Assembly (NCBI GenBank): GCA_965220105.1
Contig: OZ244811.1
Span: 62,001 to 126,000, forward strand
Reading direction: 5' to 3'
Source: Bin87 sp965220105
GTDB lineage: Bacteria > Chloroflexota > Dehalococcoidia > Lucifugimonadales > UBA3495
Length of the DNA: 64,000 bases
Under the pieces are notes generated by a model, which searched no databases, had not been told where the DNA came from, and saw only the letters and a list, made by a program, of their open reading frames with translations. Shown one piece after another: positions 31,623 through 38,392 of the stretch (position 1 is its first letter; each line of letters starts with the position of its first letter). The position numbers were made by a program, and so were the translations under genes.

Positions 31623-31802
31623 TCACGCCGTAATCTGCCGACCCCGGTAGTAGCCGCAGCCGGGACAGACGGCGTGAGGCCGTTTCGCAGTGCGGCAGCG
31701 TGGACAACGCGCCGGATTCAGGGCGCGCAATCGGTAGGCCGGGGATGACAGCCGCCGACCCTTGCGAGCCCGGGTAGATTTCTTCTTCGGTAGTGCGCCC
31801 AT
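31623..31802 (-). CDS. rpmF: Ribosomal protein bL32
   Basis: 59 residues, read directly from the minus strand: MGALPKKKSTRARKGRR at the N-terminus and two zinc-ribbon pairs, CPRC and CPGCGYY. Its place between yceD and fabD supports the call. It is a large-subunit ribosomal protein. Confidence 0.93.
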   Translation of the reverse strand: MGALPKKKSTRARKGRRLSSPAYRLRALNPARCPRCRTAKRPHAVCPGCGYYRGRQITA

Positions 31803-31866
31803 AATTTTCCCGTTAGTGCCGGAGGGGTTCTACAGGTGTGGAGCCGCTCCGCGTCTTGGCGTCTCG

Positions 31867-32385
31867 TTATTGTCCGTCCACGATCAGTGAGCGCAAAGCG
31901 GCCCACCGCGGGTCGATATCATTGGAATCGCAATCACACTCGGTTTGGTTTCGGTTAACTCCGCAACGGTCGCAAATACCTATACATTCCGGCGTGCACA
32001 GCGGTTTCAACGGTAGGGAGGAGAGTGCGGATTGGCGGATCACTTCCGCCAGATTCAGCATGTGGTCGTCGCTGATGTAGAGGCCAACCCAGTCGTCGGG
32101 TTCTTGGGTCCGGCGTCCGGTCTGCAGGTCGATGCGCGGCAAGTACTCCTCGTCTAACTCCAGTTCAAGGCTGCGGTTGAACTCAACCAGGCAACGACTA
32201 CAGTCCTGCCAGATCGTTGCCGTCAATTGGCCCTGTACCCAAACCCCCTGGTGCGTGCGGACCATTTGTCCGGAGCCGACCACGTGTTCGACCGGTGATT
32301 CCGGATCTGTCACTGCCTCTCCTACGGTGAACCCGCGTTGGGAACCGGTGGGCTCCTGCAGCAACTGCGCTACGTTGTAGTTCAT
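31867..32385 (-). CDS. yceD: DUF177 (YceD) family protein
   Basis: 172 residues. CSRC in the middle and a C-terminal cysteine cluster (CTPECIGICDRCG, CDCDSND) typify the YceD family, which is nearly always found upstream of rpmF, as here (64 bp). The family is implicated in 23S rRNA or ribosome assembly, but the biochemical role is poorly defined. Confidence 0.88.
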   Translation of the reverse strand: MNYNVAQLLQEPTGSQRGFTVGEAVTDPESPVEHVVGSGQMVRTHQGVWVQGQLTATIWQDCSRCLVEFNRSLELELDEEYLPRIDLQTGRRTQEPDDWVGLYISDDHMLNLAEVIRQSALSSLPLKPLCTPECIGICDRCGVNRNQTECDCDSNDIDPRWAALRSLIVDGQ

Positions 32386-32512
32386 ACGTGATAGTTCATG
32401 GGAGACAACGACCCGCGTGGCCCGGTGCGTATAAACTGCGGCGAATTATAGACCTGACGTTGGTCATCTGCAATAAAACAACAGGCAATTTTGGCGAGTT
32501 TTGGCGGGCCAA

Positions 32513-32926
32513 CTAACCTGCGTTTGCGTTCGCAGCTATGTAGGAAATGATGTCGGAAGTAGAGGTACCAGGGCCAAAGACGGCGGACACGCCAATGGAG
32601 GCCAGGGGTTCCCGGTCCTCCTCGGGCACAATGCCGCCCAGCACCACCAGCACGTCGTCCATGTCCTGTTCGCGCAGCAGCCGCATTATCTCCGGCATCA
32701 GCTCCATGTGAGCGCCGGACAGGATGCTCAATCCGAGTACGGACACGTCTTCCTGGGCGGCGGCCTGCACCACCATCTGGGGAGTCTGGCGAATGCCGGT
32801 GTAGATTACCTCCATGCCGGCGTCACGCATGGCGCGCGCGATCACCTTGGCGCCCCGATCGTGTCCGTCGAGGCCGGGTTTAGCAACCAGCACGCGAATG
32901 GGATTGTCGTTAGGGGTCGTGGTCAT
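32513..32926 (-). CDS. Cobalamin-binding subunit of acyl-CoA mutase
   Basis: 137 residues. The RVLVAKPGLDGHDRGAKV segment holds the DxHxxG base-off/His-on cobalamin motif, followed by LGLSILSGAH and VVLGGIVP, as in small mutase subunits (HcmB/IcmB type). It is the probable partner of the large subunit at 18689-20350, supplying adenosylcobalamin. It is encoded on the opposite strand over 12 kb away, not in the mutase operon. The ATG at 32926 begins MTTTPNDNP. Confidence 0.92.
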   Translation of the reverse strand: MTTTPNDNPIRVLVAKPGLDGHDRGAKVIARAMRDAGMEVIYTGIRQTPQMVVQAAAQEDVSVLGLSILSGAHMELMPEIMRLLREQDMDDVLVVLGGIVPEEDREPLASIGVSAVFGPGTSTSDIISYIAANANAG

Positions 32927-33056
32927 GTTCGGAAGGCGGCCCGCAACGGCATCGTAAGCCGGCCGGAGAAGGGGTCAGCCAAGGTGCGCCGTGCGTCCAT
33001 TTACACGGTTCGATTTTCCCAGACATCGACCCGATACGCAATACTTGCCTACGAAC

Positions 33057-33083
33057 GAGACGATTCCTAAACTCCGGTGATAA
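33057..33083 (+). repeat. Left 27-bp terminal inverted repeat of accessory island
   Basis: GAGACGATTCC...GGTGATAA. The exact reverse complement lies at 37957-37983, 27 of 27 bases. Each copy has a GC-rich hairpin 4-5 bases to its inner side. The pair frames 4.93 kb of accessory genes. Confidence 0.85.
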
Positions 33084-33087
33084 ATGA

Positions 33088-33122
33088 AGGCGGGCCGACC
33101 CAACAGTTGGGTCGGCCCGCCT
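33088..33122 (-). terminator. Strong hairpin, outward-reading terminator at the left island end
   Basis: A perfect 16-bp stem (33088-33103 with 33107-33122) with a three-base loop. On the minus strand it follows the PaREP1-like gene and is trailed by TTCATTTATC, so it can end that transcript before the B12-binding gene. Confidence 0.8.
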
Positions 33123-33141
33123 GTGTAGTCGGTATGGCTTG

Positions 33142-33492
33142 TCAGGTCAGCGGTTCCAGCAAGCCCAGCAACCGCTCCACGTCGTCTAATCCCACCCGCA
33201 CCGTGTCGGCATTCATCAGGTTTTCGTAAAAATTGGCGTGCAGGCCGTTGGCAACGAGGAACCAACGGTGCAGGTCGTCATCGAGTATTTCAGTCGCTAG
33301 TTGAGCAATGACCGTGAAGAACGCCGCGTGGCTTTTATGTCCCCATTCGCGCCGTTCGGCAATGGCCTTCAAAATCTGCGCTGTCGCACCCCACCCCTTC
33401 TCGGACGCCTGACGGATATCCCCTTGCTCCAATTCAGCCCGTGCTTGAACCAGCAAATGCCGGCTGGCAGCCCGGTACGTTGCGGTGGTCAT
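33142..33492 (-). CDS. PaREP1-like small helical protein (HEPN superfamily candidate)
   Basis: 116 residues, all helical. The early QARAELEQGDIRQASEKGWGATAQILKAIAERR pattern is that of PaREP1 proteins, which I associate with the HEPN fold. HEPN proteins are often RNases or nucleotidyltransferase partners in toxin-antitoxin systems. The catalytic R-x4-6-H of active HEPN toxins is not clear here; REWGHKSH is the nearest candidate. No nucleotidyltransferase partner gene is adjacent. GGAG about seven bases upstream supports the ATG. It is the first gene inside the island's left end. Confidence 0.6.
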   Translation of the reverse strand: MTTATYRAASRHLLVQARAELEQGDIRQASEKGWGATAQILKAIAERREWGHKSHAAFFTVIAQLATEILDDDLHRWFLVANGLHANFYENLMNADTVRVGLDDVERLLGLLEPLT

Positions 33493-33619
33493 GGTTACGC
33501 TCCGTGATTCCGAAGGTCGTCAAACTGGACTAGACCCGTTTGGTAGTTTCAATATCATTATACCTATTCCGATAAACGTGGCAACCCAGCGGGCGCGCGT
33601 GATGTCCAGACTAACAGGT

Positions 33620-34888
33620 TCAGGCTGCGACCGGGAGTCCCTGCGCCCGCGAAACGGGCAAGGGAATACGCATTTGGCGTATGTCGGTCAAGTCGCCGCC
33701 CTTGACGCGGTGGAGCATCGTTGCCAAGTAGGTCAGCGTGCACAACGCGGCGTGGAGCCGAACTTTACGGATGCCCCGGTAGCGGTGCAGGTTCAGCAGC
33801 CTGGACGCTTTCATGCTGCTGAACATCCGCTCGATGGCGGTGCGCCACTTGTAGAGTCGCCTCCACCGCCGGCCGGCGCGGGGGATGCGCCCGACCCGCC
33901 GCAGCAGGTCACCCTCCGGCTTCTCGTAGCACTCATCGTCGCAGTAGCGAGTGAACCCCATTTTGCTTTTGAGATGGCAGCCCTCCGCCGGGCACCGGAA
34001 TAGGTGCCCGCGTTCCGCGTCGGTGCCGATGTACTCCATAGCGCGCCCGCCGATGCACTTGGGCTGGCCCTTCACCGTGTAGAGACCGTCCTTGTCCGTG
34101 TTCCTCATGTGGATGATGGGCTGGATGTCCAAGTCGTCTAGGTGCTGGTAGTTGCTCAACGCGTCGTAGCCACGGTCGGCGGTGGCGTAGCGTATGGGCA
34201 GGCCGGGGTTACTGGCTCTGATTTTATCTATCAGGGGCGGCAACTGCGGGGAGTCGCTCTGGTTGGCGGGCAGGATGATGAACCCCAACGGGATGCCGTA
34301 GTACGCATCGCATACGAAGTGAGCCTTGTATCCGTAGAACGGCTCCTTGCCGGCCTTCACTTTGCTGTTGGTGCGTATGCCCCAACGCGCTTGCGGGTCG
34401 CTGTACGGCTTGCGGGTCGTGTCCACCCAGGCGTCGATGTCGGTGGAGTCCAACGCCACCATCCAGCCGACCGGCGGTTGACGTTTTCCCCTACAATCGG
34501 CAACCGCACCCGCCACACGGTCAACCATTCGGGATATGGCGGCCTCCACCAAATCCTGATGATAGGTCAGCCGCTTGAAGAACCGGCAGACGACGCTCTC
34601 GTTGGGGGTGTCAAGGTCAAACCCGCAGCATTCACGGACTGCCGAATTGGAGCGCAGCGTGGCGACCAGTTCCACGTTGTACCGCATACCGAGCAGGTAC
34701 TTGGTGAGCACGGCCCGCCACATGGCGCGGGATGGGTAGGGCGGCCTGCCGGTGTGGTTGTATTCGTCGAGGCGGTTCAGTAGCGGCGCGTCGTCTGCCA
34801 GACCAAGTATCGCCGTCAGGTCACTGGAGGCGACCACTTTGGGCACTTGCCCCAGCACGTCCGCAAGAATAGAATGCGCGTAAGCCAT
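33620..34888 (-). mobile_element. DDE transposase (IS4/IS5/IS1182-like)
   Basis: About 422 residues. An N-terminal DUF772-like region (YPSRAMWRAVLTKYLLGMRY) precedes a DDE domain: first Asp in MVALDSTDIDAW, second in YATADRGYDA, and the glutamate in the signature YKWRTAIERMFSSMK. A cysteine pair region (CPAEGCHLKSK) interrupts the domain. The gene looks full length. ATG at 34888 has AGGAAGGG ten bases upstream; ATG at 34897 is one base from that site, and the longer frame to 35002 has no support. I could not find clear terminal inverted repeats of an insertion sequence near either end. Confidence 0.88.
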
Positions 34889-35006
34889 CAGGAACATACC
34901 CTTCCTGTTGGTGGTTTCGCCGTTTGGGGAGTGCAACCCCAAGCGGCGTAGTTTTTCACTTCTAGTTAGAACAATTGTACCGGATGTGAGTTGGGAGTTC
35001 AATTTT

Positions 35007-35027
35007 CAGGGCGTCATTGACGCCCTG
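35007..35027. repeat. Perfect 10-bp inverted repeat upstream of the transposase
   Basis: CAGGGCGTCA, one base, TGACGCCCTG. It lies between the divergent transposase and methyltransferase genes. It could be a regulatory or IS-end hairpin. Confidence 0.6.
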
Positions 35028-35122
35028 CGTCACACCTTGACCGGAACCTCTATCATAATAAGGCGCATCAACAACAGGAGCGCAAGGCGTCCTGACCCCG
35101 TGCTGCTGTTGGGATGGAGATT

Positions 35123-35136
35123 AGTATAATTATACT
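35123..35136. promoter_or_regulatory. 14-bp palindrome upstream of the methyltransferase
   Basis: AGTATAATTATACT, a perfect palindrome containing TATAAT on both strands, 45 bp before the methyltransferase ATG. It could be a -10 box, an operator, or both. No well-spaced -35 is visible. GGAGG at 35171-35175 is the ribosome-binding site. Confidence 0.45.
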
Positions 35137-35180
35137 TATGGGTGTTAGGATGCTGATTACCATCCTCGCCGGAGGTAGCC

Positions 35181-36716
35181 ATGCCGCCACGAACACGCCG
35201 TAAGCCCGCTGACCAGTCCGCCACGACCGCCGCCGGCTTGAACCGCCTGCTGTACAGCGATGATTGCCTGAACGTGCTCAATGACGAACTGGCGTTGCCA
35301 ACGGGTTCCGTTGACCTGATATATCTGGACCCGCCCTTCAACTCCAAGAACCATTACAACCTGCCGTTCAAGGGCAAGGACAGAGATGCGCGCCCGGTGG
35401 AGGCGTTCAACGATACATGGACTTGGGGGAGCAAGGAAGATGACCTGCTACGGGAACTGGCCGGAGGCCCGCAGTCGCGCTACCTGGCGGATATAGTCAA
35501 CTTGGCTCAGGCTATGGAGCGGGGAGGGACGCGCCGGTTCAGTTTGGCCGCGTACCTGCTCAACATGGCGGTGCGGCTGTTGCCGATGCGCCGGGTGCTG
35601 GCGGAGACCGGCTCCATTTACCTGCATTGCGACCCCACCGCCAGCCACTACCTGAAACTGATTATGGACGCCGTCTTCGGAATGCAGAACTTTCGCAACG
35701 AAATCGTCTGGAGCTACCGTAGGTGGCCGGCAAAAACACCGCAATGGCAAAAGATGCACGACACGATTTTCTGGTACTCAAAGGGCAGCAAATGGACTTG
35801 GAATCAGCTGTACGAACCGCTGGCCGAATCGACACGGAAGACGTGGGGTACAAAAAAACAAGTGGCTGATTTTTCAACAGGGCGTCGCAAACCAAGCCAA
35901 ACAGAGGAGGAATCGTCCGGCACTCCAATGCGTTCCGTTTGGAATATAGGGATTATTGCCCCAATAGCAAAAGAGCGCCTGGGCTACCCGACGCAAAAGC
36001 CGCTGGCTCTGTTGGAGCGCATCATCATCACCGCCAGCAGCAACCCCGGTGACTTGGTGCTGGACCCGTTCTGCGGTTGCGGAACCGCCGTCCACGCCGC
36101 CGAGCAGTTGGGGCGCCGCTGGGTCGGCGTTGACATATCCACCTTCGCCGCCGGGTTGATGCGGGAGCGGATACTGCGGAACTTTGAACAGTTGACCACC
36201 GACGACGTGCTGGTGCGCGGGGTTCCCGTCAGCGTTACCGAGGCCGAAGCCCTCGCCAGCCGCGACAAGTTTGAGTTTGAGAAGTGGGTTTGCGGGGCAA
36301 TGGGAGCCGAGGGGATGTTTCACGAACCCGGCACACGCGGAGCCGACGGTGGGGTGGACGGCGTGTTGCGGTTCTATCCCTTCCGCTTGGGCAAGAAACC
36401 AAAGCCGGAGTTTGCCATCATCCAAGTCAAGGGCGGGAACGTAACGGCGGACTCGGTGAAGGCCCTGCAAGCCACTGTAGAGCGTTTTGACGCTACGGCG
36501 GGCGTGATGGTGTGCTTTGGCCGGTATATGCAGACGGTGGAGAACCAGCGCAGCAAGGCGACATTCAGGGACGACAGCGATACCTACCCGGTGATTCAGG
36601 GGTTGAGCGTTGAGGACTTGCTGGCTGGCCAACCGTTGGCCTTGCCGTTGTACGGACGGCGGCGTACCGGCGGGCGTCTGCTGGAACAGTCTGAACTGAT
36701 GGCGTCAAAGAACTAA
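35181..36716 (+). CDS. DNA methyltransferase fused to Mrr-like restriction nuclease
   Basis: 511 residues. The N-terminal two thirds are an N6-adenine/N4-cytosine methyltransferase of the beta order: catalytic YLDPPFNS (Asp50) precedes the SAM-binding LDPFCGCGTAVHAAEQLG (Asp295) and GVDIS. The C-terminal part (about 355-470) resembles an Mrr/PD-(D/E)xK nuclease: GADGGVDGVL (Asp393) and IIQVKGG (Gln415-x-Lys417). Modification and cleavage would then lie in one polypeptide, as in fused type II restriction-modification enzymes. No separate specificity or helicase gene is nearby, so target recognition may reside in the middle region. It could alternatively act as a solitary defence enzyme. Confidence 0.85.
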   Translation: MPPRTRRKPADQSATTAAGLNRLLYSDDCLNVLNDELALPTGSVDLIYLDPPFNSKNHYNLPFKGKDRDARPVEAFNDTWTWGSKEDDLLRELAGGPQSRYLADIVNLAQAMERGGTRRFSLAAYLLNMAVRLLPMRRVLAETGSIYLHCDPTASHYLKLIMDAVFGMQNFRNEIVWSYRRWPAKTPQWQKMHDTIFWYSKGSKWTWNQLYEPLAESTRKTWGTKKQVADFSTGRRKPSQTEEESSGTPMRSVWNIGIIAPIAKERLGYPTQKPLALLERIIITASSNPGDLVLDPFCGCGTAVHAAEQLGRRWVGVDISTFAAGLMRERILRNFEQLTTDDVLVRGVPVSVTEAEALASRDKFEFEKWVCGAMGAEGMFHEPGTRGADGGVDGVLRFYPFRLGKKPKPEFAIIQVKGGNVTADSVKALQATVERFDATAGVMVCFGRYMQTVENQRSKATFRDDSDTYPVIQGLSVEDLLAGQPLALPLYGRRRTGGRLLEQSELMASKN

Positions 36717-36736
36717 ACGCGGACAAACCTGGCGGC

Positions 36737-36955
36737 CTAACCACGCGGGGCGTTGTGCCCCGTGCCGGGAGGGCAGGTGCACTCCACTTCGCGCAAACCC
36801 AACCGACTCATGTTGTCGTCAGAGTGAAACTCGTCCGATGCGCCCAGCAACCATTCGGCACTAATCCTTTGGGAATTACATACATTATAGTAGTTCCGAT
36901 GGTTGAACTTACGGCCCGCCCTCTCTACTTCCTGTTGACTGATGCGGTAGTGCAC
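36737..36955 (-). CDS. Small protein of unknown function, second gene of island pair
   Basis: 72 residues from the GTG at 36955, one base after the stop codon of the membrane-protein gene. GGGAGG about eight bases upstream supports this start; a longer ATG version would overlap the upstream gene. It is polar, has a C-terminal CTCPPGTGHN segment, and matches no family I recognise. Confidence 0.45.
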   Translation of the reverse strand: MHYRISQQEVERAGRKFNHRNYYNVCNSQRISAEWLLGASDEFHSDDNMSRLGLREVECTCPPGTGHNAPRG

Positions 36956-36956
36956 A

Positions 36957-37190
36957 TCACTCACCTCCCCGACCCTGCCACCGTTCTCTGATGGCGGCAA
37001 TCCCCGCCATCGGCAACGCGGTGAGCAGGAACACGAAACCCGCTATCGCCAACCCCCCTACCAGGCCTGCGACCAACAACCCCGCGACGCCACTTGTTAC
37101 CGACACGCCGACCACACCGGATATGGCAATCTTCTCGTTGGTGGATAAAGTCGCCCACGCTTCGGACAGACTTTTTGGTTGTGCGCTCAT
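36957..37190 (-). CDS. Small two-helix membrane protein
   Basis: 77 residues. The start ATG at 37190 is preceded by AAGGGGG. Two hydrophobic, Gly/Ala/Val-rich segments (about 20-40 and 42-60) are followed by a basic tail, RERWQGRGGE. It is likely an inner-membrane protein; family unknown. It is the first gene of a two-gene unit inside the island. Confidence 0.55.
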   Translation of the reverse strand: MSAQPKSLSEAWATLSTNEKIAISGVVGVSVTSGVAGLLVAGLVGGLAIAGFVFLLTALPMAGIAAIRERWQGRGGE

Positions 37191-37227
37191 GGGAACCCCC
37201 TTGCGGACGCTAGAGATAGGCTTACTT

Positions 37228-37345
37228 GCCACAGTCCGCCGCTCCCGGGCGCGATTACCCGCAAGGAGGCACGTTGGCCTACCATGCGTAAAAACCGCGC
37301 CCCGGAACCTACGGGAGGCTCACGGAAGCAATAGCGGACTGTGGC
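37228..37345. repeat. 12-bp inverted repeat pair with 94-bp spacer
   Basis: GCCACAGTCCGC at 37228-37239 and its exact complement at 37334-37345. The spacer holds no convincing gene. It may be the closing stem of a structured RNA or a small element. It lies in the non-coding part of the island (37191-37564). Confidence 0.5.
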
Positions 37346-37355
37346 GTCGCCAGAC

Positions 37356-37430
37356 TAACGCCGGGCGGCAAGGGACGTCAAGCACACTATCACCATAGAT
37401 GTTCCGGTTGCGCAGGCGATTGCCGGGGTC
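37356..37430 (+). repeat. About 75-bp direct repeat, copy 1
   Basis: Begins TAACGCCGGGCGGCAAGG and ends GATTGCCGGGGTC. Copy 2 at 37825-37903 differs by a few substitutions and a small insertion. The frame starting at the repeat's own TAA reads without a stop (RRAARDVKHTITIDVP...) into ...WLLFYRME but has no start codon, so it may be a remnant of a gene. Confidence 0.75.
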
Positions 37431-37564
37431 ATGGCTGAAATCTGGCTACTTTTCTACCGGATGGAGTAGATAGCACGGGTCTACACCGGCCCGGCCGGAC
37501 AGTTTTCAGCCCCCACGCATTACCGAGATACCGAGGCTATTGTCCGCAAGACGTGCGGCGGGTT

Positions 37565-37669
37565 ATGATTCACAAAACTAAAAAAGCCGCCCGGCGTAAG
37601 AAGCACCAAAGCGGCGGCAAAACCCGAGCGGAGACCATCCAACTCGACAGGTTTCACGTCCGACAATAG
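37565..37669 (+). CDS. Micro-ORF, 34-residue basic peptide
   Basis: ATG at 37565 to TAG at 37667-37669. The product is very basic in its first half (MIHKTKKAARRKKHQ), suggesting nucleic-acid binding if it is expressed. A short hairpin (CCGCA/TGCGG) precedes the start and the ribosome-binding site is weak. No family is recognised. It is immediately followed by a second micro-ORF. Confidence 0.3.
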   Translation: MIHKTKKAARRKKHQSGGKTRAETIQLDRFHVRQ

Positions 37670-37688
37670 CCGGGCCCTGCCGAAATTG

Positions 37689-37720
37689 CAATACCTCCTC
37701 GGGTTTTCGAGGAGGCATTG
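37689..37720 (+). promoter_or_regulatory. Hairpin enclosing the ribosome-binding site of the second micro-ORF
   Basis: CCTCCTCG (37694-37701) pairs perfectly with CGAGGAGG (37708-37715) across a six-base loop, and the flanking CAAT/ATTG extends the stem after one mismatch. The 3' arm is the GAGGAGG ribosome-binding site seven bases before the ATG at 37723, so the folded RNA would hide it. No T-run follows, so a terminator is less likely. Confidence 0.6.
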
Positions 37721-37722
37721 TC

Positions 37723-37827
37723 ATGCTAGCCCTGATACTGGAAGTCGCCAGTCCGAGTTATGGTGCGCTGCTGACGGGCGCGTTCGCTGCTTTTTGGGTC
37801 GCTATGTCGTCTATCATCCAGCGATAA
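37723..37827 (+). CDS. Micro-ORF, 34-residue hydrophobic peptide
   Basis: MLALILEVASPSYGALLTG followed by AFAAFWVAMSSIIQR; a likely single membrane helix. GAGGAGG at 37709-37715 gives ideal spacing to the ATG but sits in a hairpin arm. Its TAA stop is the first codon of direct-repeat copy 2. Size, hydrophobicity and a buried ribosome-binding site recall type I toxin peptides or small regulators, but no antisense RNA is shown. Confidence 0.4.
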   Translation: MLALILEVASPSYGALLTGAFAAFWVAMSSIIQR

Positions 37828-37903
37828 CGCCGGGCGGCAAGGGGCGTCAAGCACACTGTCACCATAGATGTTCCGGTCGCTGGGCAGGCCGATTGCCGGG
37901 GTC
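37825..37903 (+). repeat. About 75-bp direct repeat, copy 2
   Basis: Starts at TAACGCCGGGCGGCAAGG, 469 bp after copy 1. The variants are mostly single bases (for example ACTATC versus ACTGTC), plus a small insertion near GTCGCTGGGCAGGCC. It ends at GATTGCCGGGGTC. Confidence 0.75.
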
Positions 37904-37923
37904 TAGGTAATCCGCCAACGAAT

Positions 37924-37952
37924 CGGCCCGCCCTCTCTATCAGGGTGGGCCG
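37924..37952 (+). terminator. GC-rich hairpin inside the right island end
   Basis: An 11-bp stem with one G-U pair (CGGCCCGCCCT/AGGGTGGGCCG) and a seven-base loop. It lies just inside the right 27-bp repeat, the mirror of the hairpin at the left end, and reads outward. The trailing bases are not a clear T-run. Confidence 0.6.
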
Positions 37953-37956
37953 TCGG

Positions 37957-37983
37957 TTATCACCGGAGTTTAGGAATCGTCTC
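37957..37983 (-). repeat. Right 27-bp terminal inverted repeat of accessory island
   Basis: Exact reverse complement of 33057-33083. Ten bases further on, the palindromic repeat copy B starts. Confidence 0.85.
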
Positions 37984-37993
37984 TACGAACCTC

Positions 37994-38133
37994 CAGGGCT
38001 TTTCGATTATCGGCAATGTCATTGCGAGCGGAGCGTGGCAATCTCGTTGGCGAAGAAAACCCGGCTACCGGATCGAGATTGCCACGTCGCTGCGCTCCTC
38101 GCAATGACATTAGGGGACAATCGAAAGACCCTG
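37994..38133. repeat. Palindromic MITE/REP-like element, copy B
   Basis: Outer ends CAGGGCTTTTCGATTATC and GACAATCGAAAGACCCTG, inner arms CATTGCGAGCGGAGCGTGG and complement. It abuts the right end of the island. Confidence 0.85.
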
Positions 38134-38207
38134 ACGAATCTCGAACGCTGTTTGCGGGGTTTCGTACTTGACGGTCAAAGGGGTCAACGGTACGTGTGCA
38201 CCCGGCG

Positions 38208-38237
38208 TTGACAGTCGATGAAGTGTTAAAATATGTT
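38208..38237 (+). promoter_or_regulatory. tRNA-Arg promoter
   Basis: TTGACA at 38208-38213 and TATGTT at 38232-38237, 18 bp apart. The tRNA begins 12 bases after the -10 box. Confidence 0.65.
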
Positions 38238-38248
38238 AACCGCAGCGC

Positions 38249-38324
38249 GTCCCAGTAGCTCAGTGGATAGAGCGGCTGCCTTCTAAGCAGCTGGCCGCGG
38301 GTTCGAATCCTGCCTGGGACGCCA
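38249..38324 (+). tRNA. tRNA-Arg (anticodon TCT)
   Basis: Seven-base acceptor stem GTCCCAG/CTGGGAC, anticodon stem GCTGC/GCAGC with loop CTTCTAA giving anticodon TCT, T-loop GGTTCGAATCC, discriminator G and an encoded CCA end. A TTTTTT run follows directly and probably ends transcription. Confidence 0.95.
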
Positions 38325-38392
38325 TTTTTTGCCCGTCGCTAAAACGCCACTCGTCAGTCGACCCACGGCAGCGGTAATCAGGAGGAAAAACA

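Noticed and set aside
33493..35122. Classical insertion-sequence ends around the transposase
   Set aside because: I compared the flanks by eye and found no convincing terminal inverted repeats or target duplication; only the 10-bp hairpin at 35007 stands out.
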